Of a stretch of DNA of 64,000 bases, positions 44,501-51,921 are shown one piece after another; position 1 is the first letter of the stretch; every line of letters starts with the position of its first letter. Under the pieces are notes generated by a model. It searched no databases and was not told the DNA's origin. It saw nothing but the letters and a program-made list of their open reading frames with translations. Origin of the DNA: PGYR01 sp046290495 (GTDB lineage: Bacteria; Bacteroidota; Ignavibacteria; Kapaibacteriales; UBA2268); assembly GCA_046290495.1 (NCBI GenBank), contig JBKAGT010000005.1:992001-1056000 (forward strand), read 5' to 3'. Position numbers and translations under genes: made by a program.

Positions 44501-47500
44501 TGTACCATCGATAAAATGATTATCCGCAAAGTCTATTGTACCTGAAGAGTCTACATTAACAAATTGGTTATTAGTTTTATCTAAATTTAACGTAATGGTT
44601 TTATTATCACCAATATAGACATTAGAAGTAAGTGTGGGCTCAATAGATGTAGGTGCACCCCCAAATCTTTCTATTGACCAACTAGAAGGAGTTGACCAAT
44701 CACCGTCTGCAATGCTATAGAAACTGTAATTAGTCGGCTCTCCAACTATAAACGTACCGAAATCTTGTGTTTCAAAGAATTTTATACTAGAGTTAGTTTT
44801 AGAACCAATATATGGTGAACCTAATCTCTCAGGGAATATCCACTGTGAGCCATCCCACAATCTCATTTCAAAAAACTCTGGATCAGCTCCGTTTCTCAAA
44901 TCATTAGTAGCAACAAAATTAATATCTGCATCATAAGTTCTTGTAAGAAGGTCAAATGTTGAAATATTCGGAACATCTATAGTCCATTGTCTTCTAACAT
45001 TCTTATCGTCAGACATCAAACTATTTGTTGGAAGTAATCCATTAGATACTGGACTTGTAGCTCCTGTTATAGTATCTGCCTCAACACTAACCAATCCACC
45101 TGTCCCATTAACTCCATTTACATCAAAAGTAACAGGAGTGTAAGATTCAGCAGTTCCTACTTCATATAAAGTTGAAGACGATCCCGTTGGTATATCTTTC
45201 CAAAGTGACCCATCTATATGTCCAGGAGTTGCACCTGGTCTGATAACATTAGCTAAAGCAGTGACACGCTTAGCGCCAGTGATAATATTTCCTTCTTCTA
45301 ATGACAAATCTCCGTTGATATTCAGACCACTTTCTGCTAAGGTTCCAACTGCTGAAATATCAACACCATTTGGATTTCTTACAATCATTTGATCAAAATT
45401 CTCATCATCCGTAGTTTTAGTAACCGTTTGTAGAGCTGATCCACTAAAGTAAAGCTTAGCGTTGTTAGTAGTATAAGTACCACCTAAGTTTAGCCAATCT
45501 CCCTGTAGGGTAACATCCGTACCTTGTTGTAAGAATGTAGAAGTGGAATTTATTTGAAAATCATTTATTACTTTCAACTCATCATTCGGTTTCACTATAC
45601 CACTTCCGGCAATTACTAAATCATAGAAATTATTCTCTGATGTATCTCTACTAGTAATATTAGTTGTAGAGGCTGTAATAGGGGAACGCATAATTACAGT
45701 ATTAGTACCGGAGTTAAAAATACTACCAGCATCTTGATTAATCCAATCTCCTTCAACAACTATATCGTAACCATTCAGATTGAAAGTAGACTGATTTCTC
45801 AGAGTCAAATCCCCTCTTACAAAATAGTAAGGGTTCCCCGTATCATCTAGATTTTTATTCCCAGAACTATCAATAACTAAATTATGATAATTTAGGTATG
45901 ATGTAGTGTCAGACGGGCTCTGAGGTCTGATAGGTATAGTTTGAGTACCACCATTCTTATTAAAAACTACTGTAGAGTTGCTCGTTAAAAATTGGTAAGT
46001 AGTAGAACTAAAGATTAAATCAGAAATCTTAAGTAATTCTTTTATTTTTATCTGTCCATTAGAAGGAAAAGTTACATTACCACTTCTATTTCCCGAAATT
46101 TCTAAATTATGATATTGTAATACAGCTGGATTCGTTAGATTCGTTGGTATTTCAGCAGAACCAGTTCCAAAGAAGTGAATTAAACCATTTGTAAAATAAG
46201 GAGCTGAGTAATTAGATGGAAACGCATTTCTTATTCTTAATTCTCCAGCATACATCTGTAAAGTTCTATTAGGAGTAGAGCCGTTTACTGAATAAGAACC
46301 AATATCTAATATACCATCACGAATAACTAATGAATCTTTGATAGATATAAAGTCATTAATTTCTAAGATATTAGTAGATGTAGCTTTATCTAAAATTAGA
46401 GTTCTTACTGTACCAGGCAATCCATTTCCAGTATATTGGAGTGCATCAGTCCCTTCATAAATATAAAAAACGTTCTCAGAAAAATCCTTTTCAGTAGATC
46501 TTAAGTTACCAATAGTATTACCTGCGTCGATACCATCTGCACTTGTAATTCTAAGTGTAGCTTCATCAAGAACATTAATAGTATCAGCTAATAAATAATT
46601 TTCGCCAGTGAATATTAATTCAGCATTCTCTTCTACGCTAATTACATTAACTTTATCCCCATTAGCATCAACAGTAACTGAGTTATCTTTAATTCTCACT
46701 CTATCTGACCCTGTAGTTGGTATTGTACTAGCTGGTGCACCACCAAAGCCAAGTAAAGACCAAGTATTTGGATCATCATAATCACCATCAGCTCTACTAT
46801 AATAAGTAGATATAGCCGCATCTTCTATACCTGCTGTCCAGTCACCTTCTATATCATCAACTTGTTCTGAATATATTAGATCTGCATTGATATCTACCAC
46901 TTGGTTTGCAGCACCTGGATTAACTAACCAGAAAGCACTTCCGTCAGGATAAGGAGGAGTGTACTCTAATACTTGATAGTTTCCTTCATTAGTAGTAACT
47001 TCAGAATTATCATACTTGAAGAGAAGGTTTGCACCTTCCGAACCTATGTTAATATTTTCTCTTTCTAATACCCAGTATTTTGAGAGTGCATTATTTGAAA
47101 TTTGCAAAGCTGGGTGCTCTGTTGCAACCGCTTTAGCTTGTACGTAAGCATTATTATTGATAGTAACCTTACCTAAAAGGAAAGTAAAATCAACATAATT
47201 ATACACATTACCTGAAGGACCATCAGTTACAAAAGGAAATCTGAAGTTATATGGCAAAGTAGCACCAGTAGCAATTTCTTTTCTGATAAAACCACTGTTA
47301 ATTCCATCATCACTGAAAATACTTCTGTTTAAATTGTAAGCTTTTTGATTAGCGTTATTTGTAAATATATTTCCTGTCTCTCCAATTGTCAGAGTATCAT
47401 CGGCAATATCTACAAGTGTATTTTTTAGAAGTCTAAGATTTTCATCAACTCTTACATCACCAGTTAGTCTAATATTTCCACTAGTTTTATCAACTGTCAA

Positions 47501-47806
47501 GCCATAAAATTTTGACTCGTTTGAGCCACCAATCTGTTGGTCAGTGTTTGAGTTGAACAAGGTAATACCGCCATTTGCAGTCATATTACCATCATTAGTC
47601 CAATCCCCAGTAACAACAACAGAATCATTTGCATTTACTGTGAACTGAGAATTAGGGTTTAGTACTACACTTCCATCTATTGCTATTTTAGCATTGTTGG
47701 TTAGATGAATAGTACCATTTCCATTTACGTTCAGCCCTGCTTGCGAATAAGCAGCAAAACTAAATAAGATGGAAAGTATTAAAAATTGTATAAATCTTAG
47801 ATTCAT
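35588..47806 (-). CDS. Giant modular secreted protein, 4072 residues
   Basis: Signal peptide MNLRFIQFLILSILFSFAAYS, then a modular body. About seven modules each begin with a motif of the form FYSxxDGDWxxxxxWS (near residues 329, 1025, 1507, 2133, 2834, 3285 and 3753). Each continues with a beta-helix-like stretch (DxVxIGDGxxITL) and contains a GHINGPLxKNIPAG...FEVGD-type line followed by RYWKI-type lines. A GEVED-like domain (FIDWNRDGDWSDTGE) lies near 1735. Such motifs occur in large Bacteroidota surface proteins. I see no T9SS domain; the C-terminus ends NKGIIDIGN. It starts 9 bases after the stop of the tail-fibre-like gene. Likely a very long adhesin or surface fibre. Confidence 0.85.
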   Translation of the reverse strand: MNLRFIQFLILSILFSFAAYSQAGLNVNGNGTIHLTNNAKIAIDGSVVLNPNSQFTVNANDSVVVTGDWTNDGNMTANGGITLFNSNTDQQIGGSNESKFYGLTVDKTSGNIRLTGDVRVDENLRLLKNTLVDIADDTLTIGETGNIFTNNANQKAYNLNRSIFSDDGINSGFIRKEIATGATLPYNFRFPFVTDGPSGNVYNYVDFTFLLGKVTINNNAYVQAKAVATEHPALQISNNALSKYWVLERENINIGSEGANLLFKYDNSEVTTNEGNYQVLEYTPPYPDGSAFWLVNPGAANQVVDINADLIYSEQVDDIEGDWTAGIEDAAISTYYSRADGDYDDPNTWSLLGFGGAPASTIPTTGSDRVRIKDNSVTVDANGDKVNVISVEENAELIFTGENYLLADTINVLDEATLRITSADGIDAGNTIGNLRSTEKDFSENVFYIYEGTDALQYTGNGLPGTVRTLILDKATSTNILEINDFISIKDSLVIRDGILDIGSYSVNGSTPNRTLQMYAGELRIRNAFPSNYSAPYFTNGLIHFFGTGSAEIPTNLTNPAVLQYHNLEISGNRSGNVTFPSNGQIKIKELLKISDLIFSSTTYQFLTSNSTVVFNKNGGTQTIPIRPQSPSDTTSYLNYHNLVIDSSGNKNLDDTGNPYYFVRGDLTLRNQSTFNLNGYDIVVEGDWINQDAGSIFNSGTNTVIMRSPITASTTNITSRDTSENNFYDLVIAGSGIVKPNDELKVINDFQINSTSTFLQQGTDVTLQGDWLNLGGTYTTNNAKLYFSGSALQTVTKTTDDENFDQMIVRNPNGVDISAVGTLAESGLNINGDLSLEEGNIITGAKRVTALANVIRPGATPGHIDGSLWKDIPTGSSSTLYEVGTAESYTPVTFDVNGVNGTGGLVSVEADTITGATSPVSNGLLPTNSLMSDDKNVRRQWTIDVPNISTFDLLTRTYDADINFVATNDLRNGADPEFFEMRLWDGSQWIFPERLGSPYIGSKTNSSIKFFETQDFGTFIVGEPTNYSFYSIADGDWSTPSSWSIERFGGAPTSIEPTLTSNVYIGDNKTITLNLDKTNNQFVNVDSSGTIDFADNHFIDGTGEFRLNEYSTIKVAHSQGITTGNSGAVRMSTRNYNFNNHDLGTFEYTGSSTQFIGNGLPDDVFRLYVNKSANTLTFNQPSKTILDSLYIKAGEFSFNTSFTIQGNLRRASGADFTYTSTPIIEFSGDSTQYINDEDTDSLVIYSVRVDKPTGNIILEDNSPLNIVDQLRFPGSNEGIIYARKPGNFVLVEGSVIRTGNGHINGPLVKNIPAGDASNITFEVGDTLYYSPFYLDMRSGSGSTAGYLSLDVKPEDYPYMNGSIITEDYPPIYPGRIVHRYWRLSKPTWSTFVRGTRNFDIRGEYRDSEDWEQLDDYSCADFGLNKHFGDTVLWESIWPDNGGICTDTRDMSRTPSFNNTSGSGSESYLVYTDVEDITKPWGSTKTLDNGNLLLGDFVLGNQNGKAQFVTFYSRQSGNWTDASTWSTVSHTSSINVADTISPTINFRGFPLRQYDNVLIDSGHTVTLDAAIGMGEYTTRGNPFRYLAKVGPNTVVKPGGTLDMDIFELRGNSFKVEKGGTVIIGSTDGLNDISPSSVRGLGNLKSYARAIEDSSNFIFTAEGDNPENANRSFPYYHNYCSVNMSNSSTYIERVTILDGGTTIMTNSTGDSLNNILSFHDYVAELQAGQTYTIEVERESSSGNRYLRVFIDWNRDGDWSDTGEQVLSERFPGNVETNTFTVPAGTSEGYTQMRVMYRDDNSSNNPCSSNSGEAEDYSIVVRNPSSVFTQNMGTLIPTTVASIESRGVKHNSVIELNDDVTIIDSLKFTSGILDADGNDIDIAGDIIADTTDGFDPSSGTITFYEGKDQNLRGTERVDLGTVVINKDSNDINVNTNVRIDGPTTHTSETIVNISDSDTLTFTNNASLASGPGGFGLDRMYKVSGTESLAGVLNKEFNNASGSQSFEYPLGVDTLYNPATLEIDGSYTGTPSLSVQLNDALHPARLNDKILGKYWTVGQENISSLNAMEFTFEYNIPEDTNGNAPRYYASLYKPSNEWEMDLGPNPSAYPDEINSENSDYFEGDWTAGESNAFFAGRNYYSRNTGDWNVPSNWSTVAHNGPPSSYYPGEITFSDTVYIDGHRISFNVDTSQVDTITIGGSFNGVSTAGRGILDFDNSPTDKKLTVKKSLFLDTDGKIEKSVQLGTVDTLSIAFDLINDGLLANSSGVDFHNSENDYLLLEFYGDENSSLSGSGNWDAISIVNLDKDGGLLDSLLINSATLGAASPTFDDYGFNLISGVLKHYNNYDFTAANDDGLGINMEQFAGIAVENGRLISKDEVKTDVNNTIEISGGEFIVGDEVDENFIFQDNTLVNLNGGVMTVAGAFDGDFTGATVRLNIENNSELKVLKEGASDPGRIGLNINAGSELNMNSGRIIIANAIPGSNADYRVNSTVGSGYTGGIVQIGDSTDTSPNSEIKVFGTTPINDLHVVGATISALQVGSNVTVKNELEIDNDATYNLSTNSLAVGGDITNYGLFDASNGNIADFRLLTLNGTGDQVIFNDDASGLVLHNLTINKPSGTVELSGSGNSNITVHRNLEFATANNAFIDGSNNGFDPFIELSPSGGSSPAIIRNGKGHMYGRMYRQFPANTASRLFAVGSDSIDSYRPATITTTSNGNTAGLIGVAHYGVDHPNLDNAVMNTAVNIQKYWNINTNGFALGTGNRFNLKLDYLNPADLRNGANTGFFEQFNYNPACPPPPAACPPGTGTWTELATSLRTTSSITSEQNTLFGDVIVGEPAGITFYSIADGDWKIASNWSTNGYGGAPAPRYPDLTSDIVRIGDGKRITMPSGIVHDRVRAVIVEDVNAPGELYVLGNAGSLKASAFTIEDDCTLAFSHVGGIADNNSQGALQTNTKSFGVANYIFKSENASMITGRGFPDTTASITVDITDPTESVFTTTFGGAPPIKVRDSIAVREGNYESGNRNYRLYGNFSQYENGLWKPLLGEFLVAGDNLKDFNIGNADGLSFHELNVTGGDINVNLFPTGGANSHLYVDSELNLLDTTQIKVRADDRKVILEQNAIVNRTGTGFVDGTMQRYFESGVDSKEFAIGLNDIYTPVTVTTDNGSGGVAGGFDAIALEPVPVEPYWGNRLDPAARIERYWKISAGDGTVDLGTRNFDTKFEFPSSELASITIADAVIRRETLQSGLFPVWYQRQRTDLDWIPGNAEVELSATSDLWEDFGNFYIGEKPQRTFYSNNNGDWTDNTSWALDEAGTILLPPGVYPNNDPTELEDIVIVDDSDEIALDTIPQVAGLTIKETSTFEIGLGQYVSESPDVPSTFDLTGGTIDNKSEFGIDSDPSQSWVRFPTKNIDTDIDFIFSGTTDQLFGDEFPNDINSLTISNTGAPGSNTVAIGDDDYNIATDLVITDGDLRHSGDGNELTIDGDITTSEPLVLNEDINGTPICSDLTLQGSGANNQEINGPGAITFCNLNMDRGAGTGIGILNTPATVTGNVNLLVGANPNTQIFELGVGGDLSVTNTDPNAMTGGTGGANPRMIRTSKAGGSLCRTVTTNGTYTWPVGSFEGGNNIYAPAVLTTDATGTDGDICLKTNYGTNTDPLNSHNEVSSDADDYLTRYWAINSASTTITGQFDFIYDNADIQGNENNFDRVGNWSNPEEANPGSWTTYNTGIDVANNTFSTPATFDPTDMIGDWTLAELSAFRRIFFSRQTGNWTDANSWTPNSTHTGPIFGPGITPNLAQDSVVIGGGNAGVNNHIITLDVAGSVTIGGLALGTSAANTGTLMTGTNVINGEYFDMGELSTLGVGSADGITPLGTASGNIQTTITRDYTNAPGRTSFIYNGATNQVTGSGLPATVENFEVDNSGAVNDNIVTLQSNIAVEGDLDITQGVADFQTQTANSDGTGTMSIDANARLRISGTNDLVTSANNYATYNLDILSIVEFYGTAQTVSNLPTNLVSGLGFCVLNNPGLKTVNAPLLIRSDLTIINDATLDNQVGVNSLQVNGSVYNEANIENKGIIDIGN

Positions 47807-47815
47807 TTTTATCGT

Positions 47816-49129
47816 TTATTTTATTACAGTAATGTACCAGTCCATACTACTTACAACAGATTGATTGCTAGTAGCTGCATTGTGAAATACTATAGATACC
47901 TCATCAGCAGCTGAAACCCAGCTATAAGCTATCACTAATCTACCACTGCCAAAGGAAGAACTAGGATTTACAATAACAGTAGACCCAGTAGTTGCGCCAG
48001 TAACAGTTGCTGTAACTGTTCTGTTTGTATGAGCACTTATAGCTCCAATCCCAAAATTAACAGTCTCTTTGATTATTCCATCTAAGACTGACCCGTCATC
48101 ACCAAGCTTAAAATCACCTTCTACGTCAAGTGAAGCTGTAGGAGCATTAGTTTTAACACCAACATTGCCTTCATCATCCACTGCAAAAGGAGTCGTATCA
48201 CTTGCTTCATCATTTACAAGTAATGATTGCCCAGTACCAGTATTTTCAATAAGTAACACACCACCATTACCAGAATTAGTCATTTCTACTGATTCGTCAG
48301 CTGCATTAGTTGAAGTAAATTGCACTGCACCATCAGTTACATTTATAGTTCTTCCGCTACCATTTCCACCTTGGTCGTATGCTTCATCAAGTGTATTACC
48401 ACCACCCCCACCACCAGATGGTGTAGTTGGCACCCATTCACTTGCTGAATTGTCCCACTGAAGTACTTGACCATCAGTAGGTGCAGTAGACGATACAGCT
48501 CTAGTTTGTAAACCAGTTACTGTAGCAACACCGGCTGTAGTAGCACTTAAATCTTGACTAAAATCAAATGTTTGTATATTACCTGAACCATCTGTAGACA
48601 AGAATCTATCGGCTGTGTATGTGCTACCACCTGAAAGAGTTGTTGGTTCCCACTCACTTGTTGAGTTATTCCATTGTAGTACTTGTCCATTCGTAGGTGC
48701 CGTAGAAGACACTGCTCTAGTTTGCAAACCAGTTACTGTAGCAACACCTGCCGTAGTAGCACTTAAATCTTGGCTAAAATCGAATGTTTGTAAATTTCCT
48801 GAACCATCTGTTGATACGAATTGATCAGCTGTATATGTAGTAACCTTAGACAACCCAACCCATGAAGTCGCTCCAGCATCATAGTATTCAAACTGGTTTG
48901 TAGTTGTATTGAATATCAACAATGCATTTGTTGGTGTTGGTATATTACCTCTTTGAGTAGTAGTCAACCTTGGTATCAAAACCCCTTTTGGTGTTGTTAC
49001 ATAGGTAACATGAAGTGCAGCTGAATTATCAGGTGATGTTGTATTTATACCGACATTCTCGCTTTGTGCGACAAGTAAAGATGGTAATGTAAATACTATT
49101 ATTAGCGAAAGAATTAGATATTTATTCAT
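47816..49129 (-). CDS. Phage-tail-fibre-like secreted repeat protein
   Basis: 437 residues: signal peptide MNKYLILSLIIVFTLPSLLVA, then a head domain (SENVGINTTSPDNSAALHV, typical of tail-fibre-like and trimeric surface proteins in Bacteroidota). Two near-identical repeats of about 70 residues follow (residues 99-170 and 171-238, YTADQFVSTDGSGNLQTFDF against YTADRFLSTDGSGNIQTFDF), then a Gly6 linker, a shaft-like part, and a C-terminal beta domain ending DWYITVIK. No chaperone domain or T9SS domain. It is the first gene of the surface cluster, so I infer a fibre tip or adhesion function. Confidence 0.8.
   Translation of the reverse strand: MNKYLILSLIIVFTLPSLLVAQSENVGINTTSPDNSAALHVTYVTTPKGVLIPRLTTTQRGNIPTPTNALLIFNTTTNQFEYYDAGATSWVGLSKVTTYTADQFVSTDGSGNLQTFDFSQDLSATTAGVATVTGLQTRAVSSTAPTNGQVLQWNNSTSEWEPTTLSGGSTYTADRFLSTDGSGNIQTFDFSQDLSATTAGVATVTGLQTRAVSSTAPTDGQVLQWDNSASEWVPTTPSGGGGGGNTLDEAYDQGGNGSGRTINVTDGAVQFTSTNAADESVEMTNSGNGGVLLIENTGTGQSLLVNDEASDTTPFAVDDEGNVGVKTNAPTASLDVEGDFKLGDDGSVLDGIIKETVNFGIGAISAHTNRTVTATVTGATTGSTVIVNPSSSFGSGRLVIAYSWVSAADEVSIVFHNAATSNQSVVSSMDWYITVIK
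48416..48835 (-). repeat. Internal tandem duplication in the tail-fibre-like gene
   Basis: Two direct repeats of about 210 bases (48835-48620 and 48619-48416) encode almost the same 70 residues. The protein identity is near complete while many third positions differ, which suggests an older duplication kept under selection, or recurrent exchange. Confidence 0.8.
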
Positions 49130-49181
49130 GTATTTAACCGATATAAAATATATTATCGTATCTGTTTATTTATAATTGAAA

Positions 49182-49189
49182 CAAATATA
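49182..49189 (-). promoter_or_regulatory. Possible -7 element of the surface-gene operon
   Basis: TATATTTG on the minus strand fits TAnnTTTG and lies 53 bases before ATG 49129. The -33 region (ATTT) matches only partly. It is the only good box in this spacer. Confidence 0.4.
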
Positions 49190-49253
49190 CATTACATGTC
49201 AAATTAAGTAAATAAGTAGTATTACTTAATTTTAATAAATGATCTGTAAACTC

Positions 49254-49907
49254 CTAGCTACCCTTTGATATAGCGTACCTTATGAGCTCTGCTACATTAT
49301 TTACGTCTAATTTTTGCATTAAATTATAACGGTGGGATTCAACAGTTCTGACACTTATGAATAGTGTGTCTGCTATTTCTTGGCTAGTTTTACCAATTGC
49401 AACTAGATCTAAAATCTCTTGTTCTCTCTTATTTATGACTATTGGTTCAGGGTCTAACTCAGAAGTAGAAACTGTTTTCCTTTTCAGAAGTCGCAATACA
49501 CTCTTACTGAATACTCTTTCTCCATGTATAACTTTGAAAACAGCATCTACTAATTCTTTTGATTTAATATCCTTCGATAAGTAACCGTCAGCACCAGCAG
49601 TAAGTGCATTATCTAAGTGGAAAGAATCTTCATAAGCGGTCAACATAATCACTTGACAATCGAGACCCTTTTCTCTAATTTTTTTCAACGCCTCTATACC
49701 ATTTAGTTTTGGCATAAGTATATCGCTAATCACAACATCTGGTTTATGATATTCAACTATGTCTACTAAGTCTTGTCCGTTACTAGCTTCATCTATTATT
49801 TTAATTGCCCTATTAACAGACAATAATCTTCTTATCCCAGCTCTTACAATCTCATGATCGTCTGCTAATATCACTCTCAGTGGGTTACTTTCAGATGGCT
49901 CTATCAT
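49254..49907 (-). CDS. NarL/FixJ-type response regulator
   Basis: 217 residues. Receiver domain (1-125) with acidic pocket ADDHE (16-17), phospho-acceptor Asp62 in VISDILMP, Thr90 and Lys112. A LuxR-type helix-turn-helix follows (about 150-215; NKREQEILDLVAIGKTSQEIA, VRTVESHRYNLMQKL). No cognate kinase is adjacent; the CHASE-PAS protein of this region lacks a phosphoacceptor. The gene overlaps nadE by 4 bases. It precedes the surface gene cluster by 125 bases, so it may regulate it, but this is inference. Confidence 0.92.
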   Translation of the reverse strand: MIEPSESNPLRVILADDHEIVRAGIRRLLSVNRAIKIIDEASNGQDLVDIVEYHKPDVVISDILMPKLNGIEALKKIREKGLDCQVIMLTAYEDSFHLDNALTAGADGYLSKDIKSKELVDAVFKVIHGERVFSKSVLRLLKRKTVSTSELDPEPIVINKREQEILDLVAIGKTSQEIADTLFISVRTVESHRYNLMQKLDVNNVAELIRYAISKGS

Positions 49908-51853
49908 AAATCCTTCCTCATATTGCTAATTTCATCTAACCATACTTTCCCAACTGTATCCGATGGCATTCTCCAGTCCCCTCTTGGTGATAAGGAAACT
50001 GAACCAATTTTTATCCCATCGGGCATGCATGATCTTTTAAATTGACTTCCAAAGAATCGTTTAAAAAATATTTCAAGCCAATTTAATAGCTCTTGTTTTG
50101 AATATTCGGAGTTGAAAATCTGTTGCAATATAAAAAATATTTTACTCGGTCGATAAGAATGTTTTATAAAATAGTATAGAATCACATCATGAACTTCGTA
50201 AGGTCCAATTATTTTTTGTGTATCATGTATTTCACCATTCTCCTGTGGAAGTAACTCTGGACTTATAGGAGTAGCAACTATATCTTTTAATATATTTGCT
50301 ATTGAACTATAATCGTTCCAGTCAGATATAACGGAAATCATAAACTGAATTACTGTCTTTGGCAAACCAGCATTAACATTATACATAGACATATGATCAG
50401 CATTATAAGTTGACCAACCCAGTGCTATTTCAGAGAGATCACCTGTACCAACTACTATAGCATGGTGTTTGTTTGCATAGTCCATCAGTATCTGAGTGCG
50501 TTCACGCGCTTGTGCATTCTCGTAAACAACAGACCTGTCTTCTTCTTTATGCTCCAAATCTATAAAATGCCTTCTGACTGATACACTAATATCTATTACC
50601 TTACCTGTTATATTCAGATTGTTTATCAATTCATTAGCATTTGTATTTGTTCTAACAGAAGTACCTAAACCTGGTAAGATTAAAGCGTGTATACCATTTG
50701 TATCTAATCCAAGCTTCTCAAAAGCTTTTATTGCTACTATAAGTGCCAAAGTAGAATCCAGCCCTCCAGAAAGCCCTAACACAACATTCTTACCATTGAT
50801 ATGCAATAATCTTTTGGCCAAACCAGTTGATTGAAACTCGAGAATCTCATTTACTAATTCATCTTTCTGTGATTCTTGGTGAATAATAAATGGATTTCTT
50901 TCAAAGCTTCTGTAGAGTTTATCAGCTATTTTATCCTTGATGCTAAATTTGATTATTCTGTATTCTCTTTCTGGACTTTCAAAACCATAAGAACTATTTT
51001 TTAAGCGTGCATTATAAACTTTTTCTAAATCCAGATCACTGATTGTGTAATGTGAATCAAAATCAAAATTTCTTTGCTCGGATAATAATTTACCATTTTC
51101 AGCTGTAATTAAATGTCCTGAGTATATCAAATCTGTAGTTGATTCACCTGGACCGCAAGATGAATAAATGTAATTCGAAAGAGTTCTTGCAGACTGAGTA
51201 GTTACTAATTCACGTCTGTATTCAGACTTAGAAAGTAATTCGTTACTAGCGCTCAAATTAAGAATTATGTTAGCTCCAGCGAGAGATAAGTCTAAACTTG
51301 GCGGCTTTACTGCCCATAAGTCTTCACATATTTCAATACCAATCCTAACATCGGGTCTTTCTTCAGATTGAAAAATAATGTCGCTTCCAAAAGGATAGAT
51401 TTGCCCATTTATTTTAGTTGTGTCAAAACGCCTATCAACATCTGATGAGAACCACCTTTCTTCATAGAATTCATTTGTGCTTATAATGTATTTCTTAGCA
51501 ACAATACCAAGTATTCTACCACTATTAATCGCAACAGCACAGTTAAACAAACGTCCAGAGCTTCGTAGTGGAGCTCCCACTACAACTATTGAGTCAGTAT
51601 TTTCCGTTTTCTTACGTATTCTTTCTAATCCTCGTTCGACAGATTCTAACAGTTCTGATTGAAAGAACAAATCATTACAAGAGTATGAAGAGATAGAAAG
51701 CTCTGGGAATAAGCAAATATCAGCTTTTTCATCATTTGCTTTTTCTATAAGTTCAATTATAGCATCTGTATTATAATCTACATCCGCAACTCTAAGTTTA
51801 GGCGAACAGTTAAAAACTCTAATGTAATTATACTTTCTTAGATTTATACTCAT
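49904..51853 (-). CDS. nadE: Glutamine-dependent NAD+ synthetase
   Basis: 649 residues. The N-terminal nitrilase-type glutaminase domain has Glu51 (LFPELS), Lys120 or 121 (VAKKY) and Cys176 (EICEDLW). The C-terminal synthetase domain has the ATP pyrophosphatase loop GLSGGLDSTLAL near 360. It makes NAD+ from deamido-NAD+, ATP and glutamine. Length fits the glutamine-hydrolysing form. Coupling with a response regulator gene by a 4-base overlap is unusual for the metabolic gene. Confidence 0.96.
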   Translation of the reverse strand: MSINLRKYNYIRVFNCSPKLRVADVDYNTDAIIELIEKANDEKADICLFPELSISSYSCNDLFFQSELLESVERGLERIRKKTENTDSIVVVGAPLRSSGRLFNCAVAINSGRILGIVAKKYIISTNEFYEERWFSSDVDRRFDTTKINGQIYPFGSDIIFQSEERPDVRIGIEICEDLWAVKPPSLDLSLAGANIILNLSASNELLSKSEYRRELVTTQSARTLSNYIYSSCGPGESTTDLIYSGHLITAENGKLLSEQRNFDFDSHYTISDLDLEKVYNARLKNSSYGFESPEREYRIIKFSIKDKIADKLYRSFERNPFIIHQESQKDELVNEILEFQSTGLAKRLLHINGKNVVLGLSGGLDSTLALIVAIKAFEKLGLDTNGIHALILPGLGTSVRTNTNANELINNLNITGKVIDISVSVRRHFIDLEHKEEDRSVVYENAQARERTQILMDYANKHHAIVVGTGDLSEIALGWSTYNADHMSMYNVNAGLPKTVIQFMISVISDWNDYSSIANILKDIVATPISPELLPQENGEIHDTQKIIGPYEVHDVILYYFIKHSYRPSKIFFILQQIFNSEYSKQELLNWLEIFFKRFFGSQFKRSCMPDGIKIGSVSLSPRGDWRMPSDTVGKVWLDEISNMRKDL

Positions 51854-51921
51854 ATTGCGAATCTGATTTATTCATTTATTTATCGAACTAAACGTATATA
51901 CGTAAATTAATATTGGTAACT

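Noticed and set aside
36987..48824. Plus-strand open frames opposite the giant and fibre-like genes
   Set aside because: They mirror the repetitive Thr/Ser-rich coding strand and have no start signals or similarity to known proteins.
51892..51903. Palindrome ACGTATATACGT between nadE and metG
   Set aside because: Only 12 AT-rich bases, no second copy seen; too short to claim an operator.
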